From NCBI GenBank assembly GCA_017849395.1, contig JAFIHO010000101.1:1-15093 (forward strand): DNA of 15,093 nucleotides, in the 5' to 3' direction. Source of the stretch: Hyphomicrobiales bacterium. GTDB lineage: Bacteria > Pseudomonadota > Alphaproteobacteria > Micropepsales > Micropepsaceae. A program made the translations under genes and the position numbers. This document shows, in pieces, positions 1 to 6,552 of the stretch. The notes beneath the pieces are model-generated. The model worked only from the letters and a program-made list of their open reading frames with translations. It ran no database searches and was not told where the DNA came from. How positions within the stretch are numbered: position 1 is the stretch's first letter; each line of letters opens with the position of its first letter.

Positions 1-363
1 GGAGGCCGACAGGGCGAAGAAGGGCCAGCCCAGTGACGCGGCAAGCAGTCCAACCAGCCAGAAGATGGGCGTGCCCTGTGACGGCGGCACGGCGTCTTTT
101 GGCACGTCCAGCGGCAGGAACAGCAGCGCACCCAGCACCACGACGCCATGGATGGCAATCTGCCAGCGCAGGCGCGGAACACGGCTGGTCAGCAGGTGCG
201 CATAGCCATAGCCCGCCAGCAGCACGAGCTGGAAGAACATCATCGCGGTGTTCCACACCGCGGGCGCACCACCCAGAAGCGGCAGCACCATCTTGGAATA
301 GAGCGGCTGGACCCAGAACAGCAGGAAGGCGCTGGTGAAGACCGCCGCGGCGAAGATGGGCAT
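1..363 (-). CDS. Fused MFS/spermidine synthase-type membrane protein, N-terminal part (partial)
   Basis: The reading frame starts at an ATG whose first base is 363 and runs off the left edge, leaving 121 residues. It begins MPIFAAAVFTSAFLLFWVQP and continues with a PLLGGAPAVWNTAMMFFQ segment, then alternating hydrophobic helices (about residues 3-20, 37-55, 69-85, 102-120). This opening (a helix ending in FWVQP, then a PLLGG-PAVWNT loop and FFQ...GYGYAH) is typical of the large integral membrane proteins annotated as fused MFS/spermidine synthase, where a transporter-like membrane half precedes a polyamine-synthase-like half. The second half lies outside the window, so no catalytic residue can be judged. 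A GGAG sequence (370-373) sits 6 bases upstream of the start, and an in-frame stop lies a little further upstream, which supports the start. It is on the same strand as the operon above, after a 68-base gap. The family call is by recognition of the N-terminus only. Confidence 0.72.
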   Translation of the reverse strand, partial: MPIFAAAVFTSAFLLFWVQPLYSKMVLPLLGGAPAVWNTAMMFFQLVLLAGYGYAHLLTSRVPRLRWQIAIHGVVVLGALLFLPLDVPKDAVPPSQGTPIFWLVGLLAASLGWPFFALSAS

Positions 364-431
364 GGGAGACTCCGACCGGGGCAGGTTAGTAGCGATTTCC
401 TAACGATTGCCCAAGGCGGTAGTCGGAATTC
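364..431. other. Short intergenic gap with a small inverted repeat
   Basis: This 68-base gap separates the PLP enzyme from the fused membrane protein, both on the minus strand. It contains a short inverted repeat, GTTAG at 385-389 and CTAAC at 400-404, with a 10-base spacer. The arms are too short and the T-tract is missing, so it is not a convincing intrinsic terminator. It could be an operator-like site or chance. The GGAG ribosome-binding site of the downstream gene lies at 370-373. Confidence 0.3.
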
Positions 432-1754
432 TTACGCCCAGACGGAGTCCACCGCCGCTTCGAACTGTTCCAGGGTGAAGGCCACGTCTTCCGCCGTATG
501 CGCCGTGGACAGGGAACATTGCTTGGTGGCGATAGGCACGAAAAACACTCCGCGCTCGATCAGGGCACGGCGCAGGGCCACATCCTTGGCAAAATCGTGC
601 CCCTCGATGATGTCATGCAGGTCGGCAGGCGGATTTGGCATCAGATAATAGGAGAATGCCGAACCTTGGCGCGCCACACAGGCTGTGATGCCCTTGCGGT
701 GGAAGATGTTGGTGATTCCCGCCTCAATGGCGCGGCCCATCTTCTCGATCTCGGGATAGAGCGATTGTTTGTGCTGCACCAGATGCCGCACCGTGGCGAT
801 GGCCGCCGCCACCGCCACGGGATGGCCGTTATAGGTGCCCGCCACGAAGGGCCGCTTCGCCGGATCGGCATGGACGATATAGTCCATATATTCCGCTTTG
901 CCGCCGACCACCGCGAGGGGAAAGCCGTTCGCCACCGCCTTGCCATACACGACCAGGTCGGGACGCACCCCGGAGATTTCGCTATAGCCGCCCAGCGCAT
1001 GGCGGAAGCCGGTCTTCACCTCATCGAAAATGAGCAGGAAGCCCAGTTCGTCCGCCAGCTTGCGCAAACCTTCGAGGAAGCCGGGCTTGGGCTTCACTAC
1101 GCCAATATTCTGGAGCAACGGCTCGGTGATGAGCGCGGCGACGGGATGACGCTTGCAGACATAACGCACCGATTCCAGATCGTTATAGTTGATCGCATGA
1201 ACCAGATTGTTCGGCGCGGTGCCTGCACCCAGCGGACGAATGGGATACTCGCCGGGTGATACGCGCGGGCCGATATCGGCAATGGTGTTGAACACATTGC
1301 AGGCCAGTTCGTCGTGATTGCCGTTATAGCCGCCCTGCATCACGATCACATGCGAACGGCCGGTCACGGCGCGAGCCATGCGAATGGCCAGCGAGGTTGC
1401 TTCACTGCCGGTGTTGAGCAGGGTGCATTTTTCCACAGCCGGGACATGAGTCACGATCAGTTCCGCCAGTTCGCCTTCCAGCGTGGAAGGTCCGGCTCCG
1501 AACAGGCTTTCACCGCCGCCGGTCAGTTGCGCGGCGGCTGCCTGGTTGATGGGCGCGAAATTATGCCCAAGGAAATAGGGCGCGAATCCGGCGTGATAGT
1601 CGATGTAACGCTTGCCGTCCGTGTCCCAGAGATAGGCACCTTGCCCGCGCACAAAGGCGATGGGCGGATCGATGGCGCGATTGACCGAGGAAATTCCGCC
1701 GGGGATGTAGCGGCGGTTATGCTCCAATATGCTTTCAGGCTGCGACTTATCCAT
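432..1754 (-). CDS. Class III PLP-dependent aminotransferase, glutamate-1-semialdehyde aminomutase-like
   Basis: This is a 440-residue fold-type I PLP enzyme. Visible landmarks are the N-terminal RRYIPGGISSVNR segment, the phosphate-binding NTGSEAT (114-120), the D244 of IFDEVKTGFR that contacts the pyridine nitrogen, and the Schiff-base lysine K272 in YGKAVANGFP, followed by AGTYNGHP (305-312). Order and length fit glutamate-1-semialdehyde 2,1-aminomutase and its relatives. A housekeeping HemL role is unlikely: the gene is the last of a catabolic-looking operon and the lysine context (GKAVANG) differs from the GKIIGGG usual in HemL. It more likely moves or removes an amino group on a small amine or amino-alcohol. 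The start at 1754 is chosen over an in-frame start at 1892 because it overlaps the upstream stop by 8 bases (ATGGATAA), is preceded by a GAGG, and begins where the family begins. The substrate is unknown. Confidence 0.85.
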   Translation of the reverse strand: MDKSQPESILEHNRRYIPGGISSVNRAIDPPIAFVRGQGAYLWDTDGKRYIDYHAGFAPYFLGHNFAPINQAAAAQLTGGGESLFGAGPSTLEGELAELIVTHVPAVEKCTLLNTGSEATSLAIRMARAVTGRSHVIVMQGGYNGNHDELACNVFNTIADIGPRVSPGEYPIRPLGAGTAPNNLVHAINYNDLESVRYVCKRHPVAALITEPLLQNIGVVKPKPGFLEGLRKLADELGFLLIFDEVKTGFRHALGGYSEISGVRPDLVVYGKAVANGFPLAVVGGKAEYMDYIVHADPAKRPFVAGTYNGHPVAVAAAIATVRHLVQHKQSLYPEIEKMGRAIEAGITNIFHRKGITACVARQGSAFSYYLMPNPPADLHDIIEGHDFAKDVALRRALIERGVFFVPIATKQCSLSTAHTAEDVAFTLEQFEAAVDSVWA

Positions 1755-3147
1755 GGGCCTCTTCCAACGCCGCCATCGACTTCGCCGTGGCATCGATAAC
1801 CTGTTCCATGCAGCCGGGGCGGAACCGAGAAATCTTGATCTGATAGAGACCCGGCTTCTCATAGGTCGCGGCGGGCGCCAGATAGCCCACATTGCCGTTG
1901 ACGATGTTGAGAACCATCACGGCATGGCCGGGGAAACGGCTGCGCAATTCCTTCTGGAATGCGCTGTAGGGTTCGGCGGGCGCACCCACCAGGAAGGCAT
2001 CGCCGATCTGCAGGATGGTCGTATGCACCGGGCGGCCCTTGGCGTCGCCGATATCGCGGCGGACCAGAAGACGGCGCTCCAGCCGCTCCTTCAGCGGACG
2101 GTCCGTGCAATTCTCGAGCTGTTGCAACAATTCCGCTTCGGACGGTATCTCGGCATAGGGAAGCTCGGTTTCCGACAGGGTGAGGGCGAGCATGGTGCTT
2201 GCGGGTTTGGGCCGCAGGCTCCAGCGGCCCAGCCGCGCGCCCGAATCTTCGATCCGATCGAAGGCCAATTCCTGTTCCGGGGGCAGCATCCCGGTCAGGG
2301 CCGACAGCGCGGCATAACCTAACTGGCGGCCATTCTGGTCGGCGATGGCGGTATCGGCGTCGTAGCTGCGCAACGGCGTCATGTCACCGGACGCGCCATG
2401 CAGGAACAGACAGGGCGCGCCGCCAGTATCGCGCTCAACGATCTCGCGCATTGCACCATAATAATCGGGGGAGATCAGCTTGTTTCCGCCGCCCAGCGAC
2501 ACCGGATGGCAGGCATAGTTCACCAGTGTCGCGATGATCTTGCCCTTGCTGTCGGTGACGCGGCCCACCAGAACCGTGTCGTCCACCGGACCGTCGGGGT
2601 TGATGCCACACAGGAATGTTTCGCTGTCCAGCACCAGATCGCGGTTGCGCGCCAGGTCGCAGCGGCCGATGGTGAAAGACGCCACCGCGGACTGCGCATT
2701 GGCGCGCGCCGCCTTCAGCACCGTCACCGCGCCTTCCACGATGCGCTCGCGATAGGGCGGGATCAGATGGCCGCCCTGACGGCCGACATCCTGGAGATGC
2801 GTGGCCGGGCCGGCATGGGTATGGCCCATATGGGTAACGAGTTGATCGTCCCGGATGCCGGATTTTTCGAGGATCGCCTTGCGTATCTCCAGCTCATGCG
2901 CGTGATCCTTCCACCAACCCAGATCGAAGCAGAGCAGGTACAATTCAGTCTGCGGAGCGCCGCCGCGCAGGAACATACAGGTGACGAACAGGGGACGGTG
3001 GATGCCCTCCGCGGCGTCGTGCAACGCGCTGCCCCAGGAGCGGGCATAGATGCCCGGCGGCGGCGTGATGTCGGCGCGCGCCACGCCGATCTCGCCTTTG
3101 AATTCGGACTGTCGAATGACCAGGTCCTTGAGGTTTCGTTCGTTCAT
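1747..3147 (-). CDS. Neutral/alkaline ceramidase-like metallohydrolase (short, cytoplasmic form)
   Basis: The 466-residue protein matches the N-terminal domain of neutral/alkaline ceramidases: GVARADITPP near residues 21-30, a HMGHTHAGP motif (106-114), NYACHPVSLGG (210-220) with SPDYYG (226-231), and FLHGASGDMTP (248-258). Likely zinc ligands by analogy with the Pseudomonas enzyme are H109 and/or H111, H214, E392 (APAEPYS) and Y422 (NVGYLAP). Secreted ceramidases are roughly 650 residues or more with a signal peptide and a C-terminal Ig-like domain. This one has no signal peptide and ends near the end of the catalytic domain. The position of the nucleophilic serine in GDVSP is T257 here, so true ceramidase activity is doubtful. 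A related amidase or esterase activity on an imported compound is more likely. Its ATG overlaps the upstream symporter stop (ATGA), with GAGGGG just before it, and its stop overlaps the next gene, implying coupled translation. Confidence 0.82.
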   Translation of the reverse strand: MNERNLKDLVIRQSEFKGEIGVARADITPPPGIYARSWGSALHDAAEGIHRPLFVTCMFLRGGAPQTELYLLCFDLGWWKDHAHELEIRKAILEKSGIRDDQLVTHMGHTHAGPATHLQDVGRQGGHLIPPYRERIVEGAVTVLKAARANAQSAVASFTIGRCDLARNRDLVLDSETFLCGINPDGPVDDTVLVGRVTDSKGKIIATLVNYACHPVSLGGGNKLISPDYYGAMREIVERDTGGAPCLFLHGASGDMTPLRSYDADTAIADQNGRQLGYAALSALTGMLPPEQELAFDRIEDSGARLGRWSLRPKPASTMLALTLSETELPYAEIPSEAELLQQLENCTDRPLKERLERRLLVRRDIGDAKGRPVHTTILQIGDAFLVGAPAEPYSAFQKELRSRFPGHAVMVLNIVNGNVGYLAPAATYEKPGLYQIKISRFRPGCMEQVIDATAKSMAALEEAHG

Positions 3148-4886
3148 GATCCCCTCGTTGGAAAAAACATCTGCGAGAACGCCAGCATTGAAAGCAAGGT
3201 CAGGGCCAACAGCAGGCCAGCCCAGAACGTGATGCTATTATACCATTTGTCGCCCAGCCCCTCACGCAAAGTTTCGCCGGAATTCCAGAAGGTGACGGGC
3301 GAGGCTTCCGTGCCGGGTGTGGGAGCAGGGTGCGCCAGCGTCCCCACCACACATAGAATTAGCGAGATAAGCAGGCAGACCGGAGCTTGATTGCCGAACG
3401 GATAATACCAGCTGGGCATGGTCCAGACATATCCGGCAGCTTTGATCGCCATGCCGGCAAGCAACCCGCCCACGATCGCCGTGATGGCGCCCGCGCCATT
3501 CATCCGCCGCCACAACAGCCCCACCCAAAGTATTGCCGCGAAGGGCGCCGCCACGAAGGCGTTGATGGTCTGCATATATTGATAGATGCCCGCATCCATC
3601 CGGCTGATGGCGATGGCCATGATGATACCCGCCACGATAGCCAGCACCGAGGCCAACATGCCGAAACGCACTTTCTGTTTCTCGGTCGCGTCCGGCCGGA
3701 GTAGCGGCACATAAATGTCCAAGGTGAGGATCGCCGCCGTCGCGTTAACCACGGAACTGACGGTGGACTGCACCGCGCAGATCAGAACCGCCAGCAAAAT
3801 CCCGCGCAAACCGGCGGGCAGGAATTCCTGCACCAGCACGACAAAGCCACCATCGGCGCGGTGCTGAACGTCTTTCCATTCACCCAGCATGAATTCCGGA
3901 TGGCGGGTAAACAGGATGAGACCAGGCAGCACGATGATGAGCGGCAGCAGAAGCTTCGCATAACCCGCCATCACCAATCCCATGCGGGCATGCCAGATGT
4001 CGCGCGCGCCCAACACGCGCTGCACGATGAACTGGTTCATCACGCCGTACCATACGCCGACCGAGATGAAGCCGAAGAAGGTACCGGTCCAGGGGATCAG
4101 CGGATGATCCGGCGGCTGGAACACGGTCAGGCGATTATAGTCGCCATACTGGGTCAGATGCGGCCCGCTGGCGGCCAGCGCCTGCTGCCAAAGGCCGTGC
4201 TGCCCGAGATTTGCGTCGATCACCGCGCGAAAGCCATCGACGACACTACCTGAGGGTGTCATGGCCTTGAGTGCAAGCAGGGTGAGAAGGCCCACGCCGC
4301 CGATCTTCACTACCGCCGTCAGCACGCCGGTCCAGGCAACGGTGTTGAGACCGCCATAAACCGCCCAACCGCCTGCGAAAATACCGGTACCGATGATGCA
4401 GGCCAGCAGCGGCCAGCCGAAGAAGCCCGCCAGGGCCAACCCGCCCGCATACATTACCGCCGCCATGAAGATGGTGATATTGGCGAAGATGGTCAGCAGC
4501 GCGAAGGCTAGGCGGACGCCGGGGCCAAAGCGGCGCGCAAGATATTCGGGCACGGTGATGACGCGGGCGCGTATCAGAAAAGGCACGAACAGGAAGACGA
4601 TGACGATCTCGGCCAGCGAGGTGTGCCACTGGGTCAGGGCTGGCGCGATGCCAAGAATATAGCTCGCCCCCACCAGGCCCACAAAATGTTCGGTGGAGAC
4701 ATTGGCGGCGACATAGGAGCCACCCACCGCGTACCAGGGCAGCTTACGTCCGGCGAGAAAATAGTCGGCGGTGGAGCCGCGTTCGCCCCGGCCCGACCAG
4801 ACGCCAACCGCAGATAGCAATGCCAGGAATACGAAAAACTCGACATAGTCGAGCGGCAGCATGGAAAGCGTAGCAGTTCCCGTCAC
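3144..4886 (-). CDS. Sodium/solute symporter, SSS (SLC5) family
   Basis: This 580-residue polytopic membrane protein is first in the operon. The signature DYFLAGRKLPWY followed by GGSYVAANVSTEHFVGL (41-71) is characteristic of SSS/SLC5 sodium symporters. So are GVWYGVMNQFIVQR (277-290) in the middle and AVQSTVSSVVNATAAILTLD (371-390), whose serines lie where the family binds the second sodium. About 13-14 hydrophobic segments run the length of the protein, the last near 553-573. The predicted role is Na+-driven import across the inner membrane. The sugar/organic-solute branch is likely from the GLT-like signature, but the solute cannot be read from the sequence. The start is a GTG at 4886. 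It is preceded almost directly by a strong GGGGGAGGGG (4889-4898), while the only nearby in-frame ATG (4862) lacks a ribosome-binding site. The gene overlaps the ceramidase-like gene by 4 bases, suggesting the transported solute is that enzyme's substrate. Confidence 0.9.
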   Translation of the reverse strand: MTGTATLSMLPLDYVEFFVFLALLSAVGVWSGRGERGSTADYFLAGRKLPWYAVGGSYVAANVSTEHFVGLVGASYILGIAPALTQWHTSLAEIVIVFLFVPFLIRARVITVPEYLARRFGPGVRLAFALLTIFANITIFMAAVMYAGGLALAGFFGWPLLACIIGTGIFAGGWAVYGGLNTVAWTGVLTAVVKIGGVGLLTLLALKAMTPSGSVVDGFRAVIDANLGQHGLWQQALAASGPHLTQYGDYNRLTVFQPPDHPLIPWTGTFFGFISVGVWYGVMNQFIVQRVLGARDIWHARMGLVMAGYAKLLLPLIIVLPGLILFTRHPEFMLGEWKDVQHRADGGFVVLVQEFLPAGLRGILLAVLICAVQSTVSSVVNATAAILTLDIYVPLLRPDATEKQKVRFGMLASVLAIVAGIIMAIAISRMDAGIYQYMQTINAFVAAPFAAILWVGLLWRRMNGAGAITAIVGGLLAGMAIKAAGYVWTMPSWYYPFGNQAPVCLLISLILCVVGTLAHPAPTPGTEASPVTFWNSGETLREGLGDKWYNSITFWAGLLLALTLLSMLAFSQMFFPTRGS

Positions 4887-4888
4887 AT

Positions 4889-4898
4889 CCCCTCCCCC
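4889..4898 (-). promoter_or_regulatory. Ribosome-binding site deciding the GTG start of the symporter
   Basis: The minus strand reads GGGGGAGGGG immediately before AT-GTG. The GGAGG core ends 4 bases from the GTG, a little close but by far the best purine run in the area. The ATG overlapping this position (4888) is followed at once by TGA, so it cannot be the start. Confidence 0.55.
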
Positions 4899-5121
4899 AT
4901 GCCGCGCCTATGCGCGCGCCGCCCCCGGGCACGCATTCTTTGGTCAGACATTTGGCCGACGGCCCGACCTTAGGGGAAGTTTACGCGCTCTGCCAGTACT
5001 GACGGATAGCAGCGTTGCGGCGCTTTTTGCGTGTCAGGCAACCGGAATGCCCGGCCTTTGAATCAAATGCGTCAGTCCCGCTTCATCCGCCGGAAGGCGG
5101 GGCTTGGTCTGTTGTGGGGGC
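4899..5121. promoter_or_regulatory. Divergent intergenic region between the symporter operon and the FlgC-like gene
   Basis: This region of about 220 bases must hold the promoter for the leftward symporter operon and the one for the rightward FlgC-like gene. No convincing -35/-10 pair was found by eye in either direction. It holds a compact hairpin-forming sequence, CCGCC-GGAA-GGCGG, at 5087-5100, 21 bases before the FlgC-like ATG. There is also a weak stem (AGCG 5011-5014, CGCT 5021-5024) followed by five Ts. No open reading frame that looks like a gene is present. Confidence 0.4.
5087..5100 (+). repeat. Small perfect inverted repeat (hairpin) in the leader of the FlgC-like gene
   Basis: CCGCC and GGCGG form a perfect 5-base-pair GC stem closing a GGAA (GNRA-type) tetraloop. 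As RNA on the plus strand it would be a stable small hairpin ending 21 bases before the FlgC-like ATG. It has no T-tract, so it is not a normal intrinsic terminator. It may affect translation or be incidental in GC-rich DNA. Confidence 0.35.
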
Positions 5122-5538
5122 ATGGATAGCGCAACCAGAATTGCCGTATCAGGGCTGGGGGCCGCAGGCCTTTGGCTGGATGCGGTCGCCTCCAACATCG
5201 TCAACATGCGCACAAGTGGGCCGCTGCCAATGACGCCGACCAGCCAGAATGTGCCGCAACAGCCGGGTCAGGTCTATCAGGCGCGACAGGTTGCGCAGAC
5301 CGCCAATCCCGATGGCGGAGTATTCGCGTCGCTTCGGACCAGCCTGCCGTCCTATCGCACAGCATTCGATCCCGGCGCGCCTTATGCCAATGAATACGGC
5401 ATGGTGGCGGAGCCGGATGTCGATATCGCAAATGAGTTTGTGAAATTGCTTCAGGCGCGCGCTGCGTTCGGCGCGAATCTGGCGGTCTTCCGCGCGGCCG
5501 ACAAGGCTGCGAAATCCTTGTTCGACCTGGTCGTCTGA
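5122..5538 (+). CDS. FlgC-like flagellar basal-body rod protein (orphan)
   Basis: This 138-residue protein has both ends of the flagellar rod/hook family. The N-terminal helix is MDSATRIAVSGLGAAGLWLD then AVASNIVNM (21-29), matching the SGL-A-x-L-x-x-VASNIAN pattern. Near the middle is FDPGAPYANEYGMVAEPDVD (82-101), as in FlgC (YDPGHPDAD-x-x-GYV-x-x-PNV). The C-terminal helix EFVKLLQARAAFGANLAVFR (105-124) is the partner coiled-coil segment. Length is close to FlgC (about 134-140). In a flagellum FlgC forms part of the proximal rod in the periplasm. No other flagellar gene lies in the window, so this is either a detached copy or a paralogue with another role. The ATG at 5122 is chosen over an in-frame TTG at 5104 because the family begins with this MD-x-x-x-x-I-A-x-SGL sequence. 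A GGGGG run lies just upstream. The middle (30-80) is rich in Pro, Gln and Thr and diverged. Confidence 0.78.
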   Translation: MDSATRIAVSGLGAAGLWLDAVASNIVNMRTSGPLPMTPTSQNVPQQPGQVYQARQVAQTANPDGGVFASLRTSLPSYRTAFDPGAPYANEYGMVAEPDVDIANEFVKLLQARAAFGANLAVFRAADKAAKSLFDLVV

Positions 5539-5554
5539 GTTCGCCGGTAAGTCG
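5539..5554. other. 16-base convergent gap
   Basis: The FlgC-like gene (plus) and the DUF1684 gene (minus) end only 16 bases apart. There is no hairpin with a T-tract in this space, so at least one transcript must read into the 3' end of the other gene or stop inside it. Confidence 0.6.
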
Positions 5555-6433
5555 TTAATGGGCGTGAGGGTCGCGCTCTCCCGCGCGCACCGCAAGCGAG
5601 ATCGCATCGGTCGCCAGCGGGCAGGTATAGTGCGGCGAGCGCGCGCAATTGGGGTTGTAGGCATAGTTGAAGTCGATGGTGATGCTGGCAGCCGGGAATT
5701 TTCCGAAGCCCGCGACGTCGACATAACGCCCGGCAGCGTAGGCGCCTTCGCCGGTCAATTCATCGGTGAAGAAGGCGGAGATGTCTTCTATCTCTTTCGG
5801 ATTGTTGCTGCCCGCATAGAAAGGCAGGGTGATGTTCTTGCCCTTCAGGGTGAACACCGCATCGCCCGCATGATAGAATTGCTTGTCGGTGCCGCGCGAG
5901 GTGCGGAATATGCGGGGCGGCAGTTTCATGTCCGGCACGAAACGCGCCCTTATCACAAAGGCGGGATCGTAAGGATAATAGGATACGCCCTTGAAGTTTT
6001 TCGCGTCCGGGTTCTGCTGGTTGTAGACGAAGATGCGCCAGCCCTGGATGTTGGCTCCGACTTGTGTGGGCTGACCGGCGACATCGACATCCTTGTCCAC
6101 CGCGATGCTGTTGCCGATCTGCGCAGGCTCGACAGGCTTGCCGTTAAGCGTAACAGCCAACTTGCCGCCGCGCAGCGATACGCGCAGCGGGCCCACGGCT
6201 TTTGAATCGCTGCTCCATTTCCAACTGCCGGGCTGGCCCGGACGGCCCTGCAGCACAGCCGTCTGGCCTTCGCCGATATAGGCGGAGTCCTGAATTTTCA
6301 GCATCGCATGGGGCCGCTGCGCATAGGCGAAATTCTGCTCCGCGATGGAGGCCTTCCATTCCGCTTCCGGCGTGGCGGCGAGGACGGCAACCGGCGCGGC
6401 AAGGACAAGGGCGACGGAAATAATTCGGCGCAT
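5555..6433 (-). CDS. Secreted DUF1684-domain protein
   Basis: This 292-residue protein carries the C-terminal signature of the DUF1684 family: a DELTGEGAYAAGRYVDV block (224-240) followed by DFNYAYNPNCARSPHYTCPL (254-273) and AVRAGERD (281-288). The two cysteines at 263 and 271, in NPNCARSPHYTC, are the family's most conserved residues. A signal peptide is clear (basic MRR, a hydrophobic stretch to residue 18, then a likely cut after VLAA at 20), so the mature protein is exported, probably periplasmic. The family's biochemical function is not established and no catalytic motif is visible. The ATG at 6433 is followed directly by the signal peptide and preceded by GGGGA. It sits 119 bases downstream of the MOSC gene on the same strand, so it may have its own promoter (a TATGAT lies at 6460-6465). 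It converges with the FlgC-like gene. Confidence 0.85.
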   Translation of the reverse strand: MRRIISVALVLAAPVAVLAATPEAEWKASIAEQNFAYAQRPHAMLKIQDSAYIGEGQTAVLQGRPGQPGSWKWSSDSKAVGPLRVSLRGGKLAVTLNGKPVEPAQIGNSIAVDKDVDVAGQPTQVGANIQGWRIFVYNQQNPDAKNFKGVSYYPYDPAFVIRARFVPDMKLPPRIFRTSRGTDKQFYHAGDAVFTLKGKNITLPFYAGSNNPKEIEDISAFFTDELTGEGAYAAGRYVDVAGFGKFPAASITIDFNYAYNPNCARSPHYTCPLATDAISLAVRAGERDPHAH

Positions 6434-6552
6434 GGGATGATCCCCGGTTCGCAGGCGCCATCATACCGCCGCGACAGGGGCGGGCGCCATGGGCGTGCTC
6501 AACCGTCCCGCGGATGCCGCCCGGCAACCGGATGGCGGAGCGTGGTTCCCTT
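6434..6552 (-). promoter_or_regulatory. Gap between the MOSC and DUF1684 genes with a possible -10 element
   Basis: In this 119-base gap the minus strand contains TATGAT (6465-6460), about 27 bases before the DUF1684 start. It matches five of six bases of the -10 consensus. No good -35 box lies 16-18 bases upstream, so the promoter call is weak. No terminator with a T-tract was seen for the hydantoinase-MOSC transcript. Confidence 0.25.

Noticed and set aside
2398..3390. A long plus-strand open frame opposite the ceramidase-like and symporter genes
   Set aside because: It is antisense to clearly recognisable proteins, has no family resemblance, and GC-rich coding DNA commonly produces such open antisense frames.
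5011..5028. A stem followed by five Ts that resembles a rho-independent terminator
   Set aside because: The stem is only four base pairs with a six-base loop, and no plus-strand gene lies upstream for it to terminate.
5558..6205. A 215-codon plus-strand open frame opposite the DUF1684 gene
   Set aside because: The minus strand carries a signal peptide and the full DUF1684 C-terminal signature. The plus frame shows nothing recognisable.
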